NCBI GenBank assembly: GCA_905204385.1
Contig: CAJKZL010000078.1
Coordinates: forward strand, 1-9,937
Direction: 5' to 3'
DNA length: 9,937 nt
Source: an uncultured Odoribacter sp.
GTDB lineage: Bacteria; Bacteroidota; Bacteroidia; Bacteroidales; Marinifilaceae
In this document: positions 1-7,314 of the stretch, in pieces
Layout: each line of letters opens with the position of its first letter
Position numbering within the stretch: the stretch's first letter is position 1
The notes under the pieces: model-generated
What the model saw: the letters and a program-made list of their open reading frames with translations, nothing else
Told to the model about the DNA's origin: nothing
The model's database searches: none
Position numbers and translations under genes: made by a program

Positions 1-896
1 CATTGAAAAAAAGAATCGCTCAGGAATTTCCGGAGAGAAAATACATAGCGGGAGTTTATCAGGCATTGGGAGATTTTTTCGGGATTGAAGAAGGGGAAGG
101 AAAAGGATTCGCTTTCGAATTCGATCCTGATAGCTTTGTAAAAAATTTCAAACTGGACTATATCCCGGCGCTTGCCGCCATCCATGTTTTGCAGGTGGCC
201 GGCTATCTGGAATGTACTACCGATATCCATTCCCGTTCCCGGATCAGTTTCCGGGTACTTAGGGATCAATAGTAAAACATAGATTTGAAAGATGCCTTGT
301 TGGAAAAACTAGTAGAGTTTGTATTACGTCATTATCCGGGAATTTTTGTGCAATATGCCTATATCGATGAACAATATCTGGCAGAAAACCTGGGGACGGA
401 ACGGCAGAAAATTTACGAAGCATTACTTGTTTTGGCCAAGCGTAAAATTATCAGTTATATCCCTGGGAATGACCGGCCTTATATTATGTATCATCAACCT
501 AGGGTTCCCTCTTCTTATTTGCATATCGGCAGGGAAGCTTACGAGGACCGGAAGGCAGCTTATGCGGCTAAGGTTGGACGAATGACCGGATATATCGAAG
601 AAGAGGAGCAATGTCGTCAGTTGTACCTGATGGAGTATTTCGGACAAAAAGAAAAACACCCTTGTGGAATATGCGATCGCTGTCTGGCTCAAAAAAAGGA
701 GAAGCGGATTCCCGGGAAAAAAAGCCTGGATCACCGCATTTTAAGCGTATTGGAAGAAAGGGACCGGGAACTGAAAGAACTGCTTTATCAGATCGATGAT
801 GAGCGGGAAGCAATCACAGACCGGATACGGTTTCTACTGGAAACGGGAAAAATTTTTTATAAATCGCCGACTGTGCTTTCGTTGAAGCGGCGATAA
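1..896 (+). pseudogene. recQ: RecQ-family ATP-dependent DNA helicase, C-terminal part, interrupted by two in-frame stops
   Basis: This is the 3' part of a gene that begins before the window. The reading frame is open from base 3 to a TAG TAA pair at 270-275, and then open again in the same frame to the TAA at 894-896. The translation matches the region after the helicase core of the short Bacteroidales RecQ: a winged-helix-like segment before the stops, then a second helical segment, then a zinc site. The four zinc cysteines are encoded at 612-614, 663-665, 672-674 and 681-683, in the context YFG, CGIC, DRC. From memory of Bacteroides RecQ, the segment around the stops reads RDxLYxF, so the stops sit exactly where Leu and Tyr are expected, each one or two base changes away. 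RecQ unwinds DNA 3'-5' during recombination and fork repair; the first product would lack the zinc site. The downstream part could start at TTG 285 but has no ribosome binding site. A sequencing error or true gene fission are the alternatives. Confidence 0.8.
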
Positions 897-934
897 AACT
901 TCACTCGGCCTGCTTCTCCGGGGGGACTCAGTGA

Positions 935-1453
935 TTAACAGTTTAAGGAAATTCCGCAGTCCTCGATCCCCGTCAGATGAATATCGCTTAAAGAAAAATG
1001 TACCCATTTCAGATCTTCCCGAAAGGCTTCTGCATAACCTGTTGCAGTTTCATGTACCCTTACGGAATGCAGACGGACTTGTCCTTCGCCGTTGACGGGT
1101 GTAAGGTTCCCGATGATTCGATCGATAACGTAAAAAAACAATAGGGCAAATCCTTCTGCTGAAGGAGAAACGGGTAATTCCGCTACTCTTTTGTTATATC
1201 GGTAAATGAAAGTTTTGAAGTCTTCGCTTTCTCCTTGCCATAAAGAATAAGTGTGATCGAAGCTGTCGATAAATTTTCCGACATTGCCCAGTCGACTGAA
1301 ATCCATGATCATAAATCCATTGTCCAGTTTGTCCGAAGTCAGGAATACTTCCACCAGATAAGAATGCCCGTGAATATTTTCCCGGCAACGGCTGGAAGTA
1401 CAATTGCGTACCAGATGAGCTCCCTCGAATTTATATTGTTTGCGAATGATCAT
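935..1453 (-). CDS. queD: 6-carboxytetrahydropterin synthase (QueD / PTPS family)
   Basis: The product has 172 residues and belongs to the 6-pyruvoyl-tetrahydropterin synthase fold. QueD converts dihydroneopterin triphosphate to 6-carboxy-tetrahydropterin, the second step towards preQ0 and queuosine in tRNA. Visible features are zinc ligands His13 (in FEGAH) and His28/His30 (in IHGHSY), a candidate catalytic Cys23 four residues before HGH, the Asp66-His67 pair (SFDHTY), and the substrate-binding Glu135 in VRVHETATG. Most QueD and PTPS proteins have three or five residues between the cysteine and HGH, so the spacing here is a variant. It matches, from memory, the Bacteroidetes and Campylobacter form that starts IRKxFxFExAHxVRxCxSxRC. 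A second cysteine, Cys18, lies just upstream. The gene faces the lipoprotein gene divergently and converges on the broken recQ. The ATG at 1453-1451 is the only sensible start; no clear Shine-Dalgarno is seen. The role in queuosine synthesis is supported by queC nearby on the same strand. Confidence 0.88.
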   Translation of the reverse strand: MIIRKQYKFEGAHLVRNCTSSRCRENIHGHSYLVEVFLTSDKLDNGFMIMDFSRLGNVGKFIDSFDHTYSLWQGESEDFKTFIYRYNKRVAELPVSPSAEGFALLFFYVIDRIIGNLTPVNGEGQVRLHSVRVHETATGYAEAFREDLKWVHFSLSDIHLTGIEDCGISLNC

Positions 1454-1526
1454 AATGCTTAAAGATTATTTCGGGGTAAAATTACGAAATTCTGCGGGTT
1501 GAAAAATAGAGTGAAGATGTTTTTAT

Positions 1527-1548
1527 TATAACTAAAAATTTAGTTATA
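1527..1548. repeat. Perfect 10-bp inverted repeat overlapping a promoter box
   Basis: The arms TATAACTAAA (1527-1536) and TTTAGTTATA (1539-1548) are exact reverse complements separated by AA. The right arm runs into the TATATTTG box at 1545-1552. Such a symmetric AT-rich site over a promoter resembles an operator for a dimeric regulator. This is inferred from position and symmetry alone; the region is AT-rich, which makes chance repeats more likely, and no regulator gene is visible in the window. Confidence 0.5.
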
Positions 1549-1552
1549 TTTG
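1545..1552 (+). promoter_or_regulatory. Bacteroidetes -7 promoter box for the lipoprotein gene
   Basis: TATATTTG fits the Bacteroidetes sigma factor -7 consensus TAnnTTTG at every specified base. The -33 region about 20 bases upstream is only a T run (1520-1524), so it is a weak match to TTTG. A start site five to seven bases after the box would leave only about four to six untranslated bases before the ATG at 1563, that is, a nearly leaderless message. Confidence 0.5.
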
Positions 1553-1562
1553 AAGCTCATTC

Positions 1563-2675
1563 ATGAACTTAAATTTAAAAGCTTTGAAAAGAAGGATCGT
1601 TTTATTATTGGTGATTGCAAGCTTTTGGAGCTGTAAGATGCAACACGAAGTGGCTATGCTGGACTTGAGTAAAATCGCAAGGCGCGATTACGACCTATCC
1701 CGATCCGCACAAAAGATGCGCTATCTTTCTTTACAAAATGAAACGGGAGATTTCTCCGGTTATCTGACCGGTTTTGTAGACGCAGGGAAATATTACTATG
1801 TGACGGATAATTATTTGCTGTTGAAATATACTAAAACCGGTAAATACGTTTCGTCGATCGGAAATTGGGGAATAGAAGCCGGACAGGACGGAATTATTTA
1901 CTGTATGGACATGAATGCAGAAAAAGATCGTTTATATGTGCGCACTGTCGATGAAATGTTTGTTTTCGATGCCGAGGGGAAATTGTTGAAACGGCAATTT
2001 TTGGATATCCCTCCCAAAGCACATTATGATCCTGAAAAACAGGTTTTGCTTGTCCGGAAAGATTCTGCTTTTCACCGACGGTTTTATTTGTCTGCTTTTT
2101 ATCTGAACGAGCGGAATCAATTTTTGTTTAAGAATCCGGACAATGAAGGCAATGAAGTGGCGGTGCTGATTTGCAACGAAGAATTGGATTCTATCGGTGC
2201 TATTCGAAATGGAAATCCCAGAAATACGGAAGTGGACGATGTCATTCCCAGAATTTCAACGGACAGGAATTATTACTATTATCTCAAAACGGGGAGCGAC
2301 ACCCTTTATCGGTTGAATCAGCAATTGCAGGAAAAGTCTTTTCTGGTGTTACGGCATTTCTATACTCCTTCTATTTATGCAACCCGGCACATCCTCTATA
2401 TTAAAGGGAATGGATATGCCATATTATATTCGCCGAAAAGCGGGAAAGCCATTCACCCCGGAAAGCGAATAAGCAGTGGCATATATATCGAACAGATTCC
2501 TTGGAAGCCTATAGCGGGTAAAGGAAATCGTCTCTTTCTGCAAGCGCTGGCAACGGATGTGCTGGAGAGGAAAGGGCATATCAAAAATCCGGCATTAAAG
2601 CGATTATGTGAAACACTTACGCCGGAATCGGGTGTTGTGTTGATAGATCTGAAAATAAACAAATTAAAGCCTTAG
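1563..2675 (+). CDS. Six-bladed beta-propeller lipoprotein
   Basis: The product has 370 residues. Residues 1-23 form a lipoprotein signal: basic LKALKRR, hydrophobic [10 protein letters not shown], then WSC with Cys24 as the likely lipidated residue. Phe at -3 and Trp at -2 are unusual for a lipobox but tolerated in Bacteroidetes. The mature part resembles the NHL-like six-bladed propeller proteins common in this phylum. It has an early segment of the type [15 protein letters not shown], a [18 protein letters not shown] blade, [16 protein letters not shown], and [13 protein letters not shown]. These are the repeating 'display a value, then name the variable' strands of that family. The protein is expected at the outer membrane or periplasmic face, and its ligand is unknown. 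The gene sits between queD and queC on the opposite strand, and its TAG shares four bases with the queC stop. No functional link to queuosine can be seen. Regulation may involve the inverted repeat just upstream. Confidence 0.75.
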   Translation: MNLNLKALKRRIVLLLVIASFWSCKMQHEVAMLDLSKIARRDYDLSRSAQKMRYLSLQNETGDFSGYLTGFVDAGKYYYVTDNYLLLKYTKTGKYVSSIGNWGIEAGQDGIIYCMDMNAEKDRLYVRTVDEMFVFDAEGKLLKRQFLDIPPKAHYDPEKQVLLVRKDSAFHRRFYLSAFYLNERNQFLFKNPDNEGNEVAVLICNEELDSIGAIRNGNPRNTEVDDVIPRISTDRNYYYYLKTGSDTLYRLNQQLQEKSFLVLRHFYTPSIYATRHILYIKGNGYAILYSPKSGKAIHPGKRISSGIYIEQIPWKPIAGKGNRLFLQALATDVLERKGHIKNPALKRLCETLTPESGVVLIDLKINKLKP

Positions 2676-3343
2676 GTAGTTAAGGGATCTTTTATCCCCG
2701 CCTCAGCGAATGCTTTTTCCCGGAGCAAACAACTGTCACATCTGCCGCAAGGCTTTTCGTCTCCCCGGTAACAGGGCCAGGTCAAGCTGTAGTCAACCCC
2801 CAGCTTTTGACCTAATTTGATTTCTTCGGCTTTGGTCATATGCATAAAGGGGGCGTGAATCCGGATCCTTTGCTTTTTTTCCGCTCCCAGGACAGTACCC
2901 AGATTTATGGTCGCTTCCATCGAGCGCACAAACTCTTCCCGGCAATCTACATAACCTGAATAATCCACTTCGCTAACCCCGATAAAAATATCGGTAATAT
3001 TCAAGGCGTCCGCCCAGGAAGCTGCAACCGACAGAAATACCATGTTTCGTGCCGGTACATAGGTGGCCGGGATGTCCTGGCGATGCAGGTCTCCGTCTTC
3101 CACTTCCATATCCGGGTCGGTGAGCGCACAGCCGTTCCATTGATTCAGGAGTAAACTGACGATTTTGTGTTCTTTCACTTCGGCCTTCTTTGCTATCATC
3201 CGGGCACTTTGCAATTCTTTGTCGTGCTTCTGGCCATATAAAAAAGTCAGGGCGTACAATTCGTCAAAACCTTCGCTTTTCGCCAAATAGAGGGCGGTTG
3301 TTGAATCTAAACCTCCCGATAATAATACAATTGCTTTTTTCAT
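2672..3343 (-). CDS. queC: 7-cyano-7-deazaguanine (preQ0) synthase
   Basis: The 223-residue product is a full-length QueC. It uses ATP and ammonia to convert 7-carboxy-7-deazaguanine to the nitrile preQ0, the precursor of queuosine. The N-terminal PP-loop that binds ATP is clear: [10 protein letters not shown] at residues 7-16, matching SGGxDS. The C-terminal zinc site has Cys191, Cys199, Cys202 and Cys205 in the pattern [15 protein letters not shown]. Middle motifs such as [15 protein letters not shown] and [14 protein letters not shown] are also typical. The start ATG at 3343-3341 is preceded by about 60 bases to the candidate -7 box at 3409-3416. queC and queD are not contiguous here because a lipoprotein gene on the other strand separates them, so they are probably transcribed separately. 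queE and queF are not in the window. Confidence 0.95.
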   Translation of the reverse strand: MKKAIVLLSGGLDSTTALYLAKSEGFDELYALTFLYGQKHDKELQSARMIAKKAEVKEHKIVSLLLNQWNGCALTDPDMEVEDGDLHRQDIPATYVPARNMVFLSVAASWADALNITDIFIGVSEVDYSGYVDCREEFVRSMEATINLGTVLGAEKKQRIRIHAPFMHMTKAEEIKLGQKLGVDYSLTWPCYRGDEKPCGRCDSCLLREKAFAEAGIKDPLTT

Positions 3344-3534
3344 CGTTAATCATTTATTCCCGTTATGTGGGATAGGCTCCCGATCTTCGAGGGGATTCAA
3401 AAGGGCTTCAAAATTAGAATTTTTGCCGAATATATTTCTACATGCGAGCATAAATTTCAGGATAGGAAAGGATTCCTCCTTTTCAGTGAATAGTTGGAAT
3501 AATTTTACTAAATTAGTCGCCGCAAATCAGGGAT
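3344..3534. other. Divergent intergenic region between queC and the small-protein gene
   Basis: These 191 bases separate two divergently transcribed genes and should hold promoters in both directions. On the minus strand there is an exact -7 box for queC. On the plus strand, TAATTTTA at 3500-3507 is a seven-of-eight match to TAnnTTTG, with no convincing TTTG upstream. A short inverted repeat ACTAA-A-TTAGT lies at 3507-3517. No preQ1, cobalamin or TPP riboswitch core could be recognised by eye, and no tRNA or repeat array is present. Confidence 0.5.
3409..3416 (-). promoter_or_regulatory. Candidate -7 promoter box for queC
   Basis: Read on the minus strand this is TAATTTTG, an exact fit to the Bacteroidetes TAnnTTTG box. 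It lies 65 bases before the queC ATG, a normal distance. No matching TTTG was found at the expected -33 position, so the call rests on one element. Confidence 0.4.
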
Positions 3535-3825
3535 ATGAAATATCGGATAAATATATTCAACGGTTGCCTGCATTTTTCAAGGTGGAACAAAAAGGGGTAC
3601 TCTGTGTTTTGTAGTTTGAGACGTGAAGTGAAGATATCACGCTTGGCTACGGATATGTACCGGAGTGTGCTTTTAAAATCTTCCCGGAAAGGATTGATTA
3701 TCGTTAATACCGATCAGGTAAATCGGTATTTTATTTCATTTTTAACATGGATCGGTTGCTTTGAGGGAATGATACAATCTGAGGAAGAGGTGTGTCCTGA
3801 AGGTTGGAGGTTATTTGAAAATTGA
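3535..3825 (+). CDS. Small basic/aromatic protein of unknown function preceding the biotin operon
   Basis: I do not recognise a characterised family. The product has 96 residues. Residues 1-48 are strongly basic and aromatic, with the stretch CLHFSRWNKKGYSVF at 11-25 followed by SLRREVKISRL at 27-37. The C-terminal half has a hydrophobic run YFISFLTWIGCF at 65-76 and an acidic EEE at 83-85. Cysteines are at 11, 26, 75 and 87. From memory, many Bacteroidales genomes contain short proteins with a similar pattern (RW-S-RK-x-Y-x-x-F-x-S-L, basic, V-x-I-x-x-L), often ahead of vitamin or TonB-receptor genes; this could not be verified here. The ATG at 3535 lacks a good Shine-Dalgarno. The gene lies between queC (divergent) and a hairpin directly before bioB. 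It could be a cofactor-related regulator, a leader protein, or a chance open frame. The absence of internal stops over 96 codons and the recurrent pattern favour a real gene. Confidence 0.6.
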   Translation: MKYRINIFNGCLHFSRWNKKGYSVFCSLRREVKISRLATDMYRSVLLKSSRKGLIIVNTDQVNRYFISFLTWIGCFEGMIQSEEEVCPEGWRLFEN

Positions 3826-3826
3826 C

Positions 3827-3864
3827 AAAGGATATATTGTATACGGACAATATATCCTTTTTTT
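3827..3864 (+). terminator. 14-bp hairpin with T run between the small gene and bioB
   Basis: The arms AAAGGATATATTGT (3827-3840) and ACAATATATCCTTT (3847-3860) pair perfectly around a six-base loop, ATACGG. The right arm runs into four more Ts, giving seven in a row (3858-3864). This is the form of an intrinsic terminator, although the stem has only three G-C pairs. It begins one base after the small gene's stop region and ends just before the bioB ribosome binding site. It may therefore terminate the small gene, act as an attenuator for the bio operon, or be an operator for a regulator (symmetric TTGT-N6-ACAA centre). The known BirA operator pattern TTGTAAAC...GTTTACAA is not present. Confidence 0.65.
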
Positions 3865-3866
3865 AT

Positions 3867-3872
3867 AGGAGG
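3867..3872 (+). promoter_or_regulatory. Consensus Shine-Dalgarno of bioB
   Basis: AGGAGG lies ten bases before the bioB ATG. Strong Shine-Dalgarno sequences are uncommon in Bacteroidetes, and none of the other genes in this window has one this good. It follows the T run of the hairpin by two bases. Confidence 0.75.
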
Positions 3873-3882
3873 AAAGAAAAAC

Positions 3883-4836
3883 ATGATCGAGAAATTAAAA
3901 GAAAAGGTATTGAATGGCGGCCGGATCAGCCGGGAAGAGGCCTTTGCGTTGGCCTATGCCGGACCTAAAAACAGTTTGTATAAGGCGGCCGGAGAAATCC
4001 GTGATCGAATGGTTGGCATACTGTTCGATACCTGTTCCATTATCAATGCCCGCTCGGGCAGATGTTCGGAGTATTGTAAGTGGTGTGCCCAATCTGCCAT
4101 TTTCAAAACAAAGATCGAAGAATACGAGTTGATCGACGAGGAAACCTGCCTGCAAATGGCGAAGTTGAACGATGAATACGGAGTGGATAAATTTTCCTTT
4201 GTTACCAGCGGACGCGCTCTTTCAGATCATAATATAGACCGTATATGCGATTATGCCCGGAAAATAAAGCAACACTCCGGTTTGCACTTGTGTGCTTCCA
4301 TGGGTTTGCTGACCAAAAAACAATTGCAGAAATTGAAGCAAGCCGGCATTACCCGTTACCACTGTAATCTGGAGACTGCTCCCGCTTATTTTTCCCATTT
4401 ATGCACTTCGCATACGCCCGCCGAAAAAATCGAGACGATACGGGCGGCGTATGAAGTGGGGATGGAGGTTTGTTCTGGCGGCATCATCGGCATGGGAGAG
4501 TCGCTGGAAGATCGCATCGATCTGGCTTTGACGCTACGGGAATTGAATATCAAATCGATTCCCATGAATATCTTGAACCCGATTCTGGGAACACCGCTGG
4601 AAGGAACGCCGCCTTTGAGCGATGAGGAAATACTGACTACTATCGCTGTTTTCCGTTTTATTCATCCGGATGCATTCTTGCGTTTTGCCGGAGGACGGAT
4701 GCTGATCGCTCATCTCGAAACAGAAGCGATAAAGGCGGGAATAAATGCAGCCATAGTGGGGGATCTCCTAACGACGATCGGTTCTAAAGTGATAGAGGAT
4801 ATCGAGAAAGTGAAAAAAATGGGTTTTTACATTTAA
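3883..4836 (+). CDS. bioB: Biotin synthase, radical SAM enzyme (type II-like)
   Basis: The product has 317 residues, a normal length. BioB inserts sulfur into dethiobiotin to make biotin, the last step of the pathway. The radical SAM cluster motif is CSEYCKWC, with Cys61, Cys65 and Cys68. The TIM-barrel signatures HLCASMGLL (Cys137), RYHCNLET (159-165) and VCSGGIIGMGE (Cys197) follow. LRFAGGR (266-272) matches the strand that carries the arginine cluster ligand in the E. coli enzyme. Two points differ from E. coli. The position of its auxiliary-cluster Cys97 (in RFCMGAAW) is Ser105 here (KFSFVTSGR), and extra cysteines occur at 161 and 174 in the substrate-binding segment. This is the type of variation reported for anaerobe 'type II' BioB that uses a 4Fe-5S auxiliary cluster. 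The gene leads the bio operon and is followed nine bases later by bioA in the same frame. The ATG is fixed by the AGGAGG upstream. Confidence 0.95.
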   Translation: MIEKLKEKVLNGGRISREEAFALAYAGPKNSLYKAAGEIRDRMVGILFDTCSIINARSGRCSEYCKWCAQSAIFKTKIEEYELIDEETCLQMAKLNDEYGVDKFSFVTSGRALSDHNIDRICDYARKIKQHSGLHLCASMGLLTKKQLQKLKQAGITRYHCNLETAPAYFSHLCTSHTPAEKIETIRAAYEVGMEVCSGGIIGMGESLEDRIDLALTLRELNIKSIPMNILNPILGTPLEGTPPLSDEEILTTIAVFRFIHPDAFLRFAGGRMLIAHLETEAIKAGINAAIVGDLLTTIGSKVIEDIEKVKKMGFYI

Positions 4837-4845
4837 GAAGAAAAT

Positions 4846-6126
4846 ATGACAACAGAAGAATTATTGAAATACGACAAGGAGCATATCTGGCATCCTTACA
4901 CTTCTACCGTTAATCCCCTGCCGGTTTATCCGGTAAAAAAAGCGGAAGGTGTTATGATAGAATTAGAGGACGGCAGACAATTGATCGACGGCATGTCTTC
5001 CTGGTGGTGCGAAATTCATGGTTATAATCATCCGGTTTTGAATGCTGCCCTATTACGGCAGGCAGAGGAAATGTCCCATATTATGTTCGGCGGCTTTACC
5101 CATCGCCCGGCGGTGGAACTAGCGGAAAAAGTACTGAGTATAGCTCCGGCTTCTCTGGATAAAATATTCTTTTGTGATTCCGGTTCGGTAGCCGTGGAAG
5201 TCGCTATGAAAATGGCCTTGCAATATTGGTATGCAGCCGGAAGGGAAGAGAAAAAGCATTTTCTCACCATTACGAAAGGTTATCATGGCGACACTTGGAA
5301 TGCGATGTCGGTATGCGATCCGGTAACCGGTATGCACGGAATTTTTCATGGAAGTTTGCCGGTCCAATATTTCATCACCCGTCCGCAATGCCGCTTCGGG
5401 CAAAAGTGTGAACCTGGAGATATCCGGGAATTTCAGGAGAGCCTGGAACTTCACCACCAGGATTTAGCAGCAGTCATCCTGGAACCCATTGTACAGGGAG
5501 CGGGTGGAATGTGGTTTTATGCTGCCGATTATCTGAAACAAGTCCGTGAACTGTGTGATCGTTATCATGTTTTGTTGATTTGTGATGAAATCGCTACCGG
5601 CTTCGGACGCACAGGGAAACTCTGGGCAGTTGAGCATGCAGGGATCACTCCGGATATTATGTGTATCGGAAAAGCCATTACCGGGGGATACATGAGCTTT
5701 GCCGCTACTTTGGCGACGGCAACTGTGGCCGACACTATTTGTTCCCGCGATCCTTATGTTTTTATGCACGGGCCTACCTTTATGGGAAATCCCTTGGCTT
5801 GTGCGGTGGCCGGCGCCTCGATAGATTTACTGATGAGTTATGACCTGGAACAGATGATTGGCGGCATCGAAAAACAATTGAATGAAGAGTTGGCTCCCGC
5901 CCGAAAGTTCGGTCAGGTGGAAGATGTACGCGTCCTGGGAGCAATAGGGGTGATCGAAATGAAAGAACCGGTAGATATGGCTATACTTCAAGCCCGGTTT
6001 GTAGAAGAAGGCATATGGGTGCGTCCTTTCGGTAAACTGGTTTACATTATGCCTCCCTATATCATACAGCCTGGACAATTGAGTAAATTGACCCAAGGAT
6101 TACTGAAGATCGTAAAGGAAATTTAA
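4846..6126 (+). CDS. bioA: Adenosylmethionine--8-amino-7-oxononanoate aminotransferase
   Basis: The product has 426 residues, the usual length for BioA. It transfers the amino group of S-adenosylmethionine to KAPA, giving 7,8-diaminopelargonate. Family signatures in order are HIWHPYT (13-19), [14 protein letters not shown] (50-63), [10 protein letters not shown] (146-155), [14 protein letters not shown] (247-260, with Asp247 contacting the PLP pyridine nitrogen) and IGKAITGGY (274-282), where Lys276 forms the PLP Schiff base. [14 protein letters not shown] near residue 309 is also typical. All key residues are present. The ATG follows the bioB stop by nine bases (codons GAA GAA AAT, no stop), so bioB and bioA are in one frame with a single TAA between them. 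No bioD domain is fused at either end. Only three bases separate its stop from bioF, which implies one transcript and translational coupling. Confidence 0.96.
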   Translation: MTTEELLKYDKEHIWHPYTSTVNPLPVYPVKKAEGVMIELEDGRQLIDGMSSWWCEIHGYNHPVLNAALLRQAEEMSHIMFGGFTHRPAVELAEKVLSIAPASLDKIFFCDSGSVAVEVAMKMALQYWYAAGREEKKHFLTITKGYHGDTWNAMSVCDPVTGMHGIFHGSLPVQYFITRPQCRFGQKCEPGDIREFQESLELHHQDLAAVILEPIVQGAGGMWFYAADYLKQVRELCDRYHVLLICDEIATGFGRTGKLWAVEHAGITPDIMCIGKAITGGYMSFAATLATATVADTICSRDPYVFMHGPTFMGNPLACAVAGASIDLLMSYDLEQMIGGIEKQLNEELAPARKFGQVEDVRVLGAIGVIEMKEPVDMAILQARFVEEGIWVRPFGKLVYIMPPYIIQPGQLSKLTQGLLKIVKEI

Positions 6127-6129
6127 GTC

Positions 6130-7290
6130 ATGAATAAGGAACGGTATACCAAAAAACTGGAAATCATTAAAGAAGCCGGAAATTACCGGATATTAAGGGA
6201 TATCGAACAAAATGGTTTCCTGATTCATGCCAATGGCCGGGAAATGTTGAACCTGTCTTCCAACGATTATCTGGGATTATCTACCAATCCCCGTTTAATC
6301 GAGGAGTTCCGGGCTGAGACCGATATCATGGCCTTGGCTTATAGTGCAGCCTCCTCTCGTTTGCTTTCCGGAAATCATCATTATTATCGGATGCTGGAGG
6401 ACGATTTGGCCGATCTTTATGATAAAGAGGCAGCTTTGACCTTCAATTCCGGTTACCATGCAAACATAGGCATTCTACCGGCTTTGGCCGGAAAAAAAGA
6501 CCTTATTGTGGCAGATAAACTGGTCCATGCCAGTATCATCGATGGTTTAAGACTGGGAGAAGCTCAGATGTTGCGCTACAGGCATTTGGATTATGAACAT
6601 TTGCGGAGTATACTAACTCAGCATAGAGAGGAATATGAAAATGTATTTATTGTTACGGAATCCATTTTTAGTATGGATGGGGATGTGGCTGACCTTCAAC
6701 AATTGTGTGAGCTTAAAAAGGAATTCGATGCCTTTTTATATGTAGACGAAGCCCATGCTATTGGCGTAAGAGGAACTAATGGTTTAGGTTGCTGTGAGGA
6801 ACAGGCTTGTACAGAGGATATTGATTTTATCATCGGTACTTTCGGCAAAGCTTTTGCTTCAATGGGAGCTTTCGTAGTTTGTGAAGGAATATTCCGGGAA
6901 TATCTGGTCAATATGCAACGGAGCCTTATTTTTACTACAGCTTTGCCTCCCATCAATGTAGCCTGGACCCGCTTTATATTGAACCGTATGCCTGAATTTT
7001 TCGATCTGCGGATGAAGTTGGCAGCTATTTCAGGACGTTTGAGGGAAGTATTAAGTCAAAAAGGGTTCGCAACCCGGGGAAGCTCTCATATTGTGCCTAT
7101 GGTATGCGGTTCCAACGAAAGTAGCATGGAAATGGCAGAGTTGCTTCAGGACAACGGTTTTTTTGCTTTGCCCGTACGCTATCCGACTGTACCTAAAAAT
7201 GAGGCCCGCATCCGCTTTTCGTTGAATGCTTCTATTCCGGAAGAAGATTATGAGTGTTTATTTGAATTTCTGGAATGTTTGGAAGAATAG
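6130..7290 (+). CDS. bioF: 8-amino-7-oxononanoate synthase
   Basis: The product has 386 residues and is an alpha-oxoamine synthase. BioF condenses pimeloyl-ACP (or CoA) with L-alanine, releasing CO2, to give KAPA. Visible motifs are LNLSSNDYLGLS (40-51), SSRLLSGNHHYYRMLE (75-90), NSGYHANIG (106-114), LVHASIIDG (131-139), ESIFSMDGD (177-185), VDEAHAIG (205-212, PLP-contacting Asp206 and His209) and GTFGKAFAS (236-244) with the PLP lysine Lys240. The C-terminal domain is complete. It is in the same reading frame as bioA, with one stop and one codon (GTC) between them. Homologous alpha-oxoamine synthases include Kbl and serine palmitoyltransferase, but the operon context makes BioF the clear choice. 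Confidence 0.95.
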   Translation: MNKERYTKKLEIIKEAGNYRILRDIEQNGFLIHANGREMLNLSSNDYLGLSTNPRLIEEFRAETDIMALAYSAASSRLLSGNHHYYRMLEDDLADLYDKEAALTFNSGYHANIGILPALAGKKDLIVADKLVHASIIDGLRLGEAQMLRYRHLDYEHLRSILTQHREEYENVFIVTESIFSMDGDVADLQQLCELKKEFDAFLYVDEAHAIGVRGTNGLGCCEEQACTEDIDFIIGTFGKAFASMGAFVVCEGIFREYLVNMQRSLIFTTALPPINVAWTRFILNRMPEFFDLRMKLAAISGRLREVLSQKGFATRGSSHIVPMVCGSNESSMEMAELLQDNGFFALPVRYPTVPKNEARIRFSLNASIPEEDYECLFEFLECLEE

Positions 7291-7314
7291 GATGAAATTG
7301 AATCGTAAAAATAT

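Noticed and set aside
423..813. Minus-strand open frames of 81-103 codons across the recQ region
   Set aside because: They overlap the RecQ-like frame, which has the family motifs, and are shadows of it.
2684..2698. GGGAT-CTTTT-ATCCC hairpin after the lipoprotein stop
   Set aside because: Only five pairs, no T run after it, and it lies inside queC codons, so a terminator call is not supported.
3344..3402. Possible preQ1 riboswitch in the queC leader (short GGGAG...ATCCC-like elements on the minus strand)
   Set aside because: The A-rich tail and the pseudoknot pairing of known preQ1 classes could not be drawn.
3423..3614. 63-codon plus-strand open frame ahead of and overlapping the small gene
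   Set aside because: It overlaps the better-supported frame starting at 3535, has no recognisable motif, and its start is in the promoter region.
3827..3860. BirA operator in front of bioB
   Set aside because: The palindrome lacks the GTTTACAA half-site; its structure fits a terminator or another regulator better.
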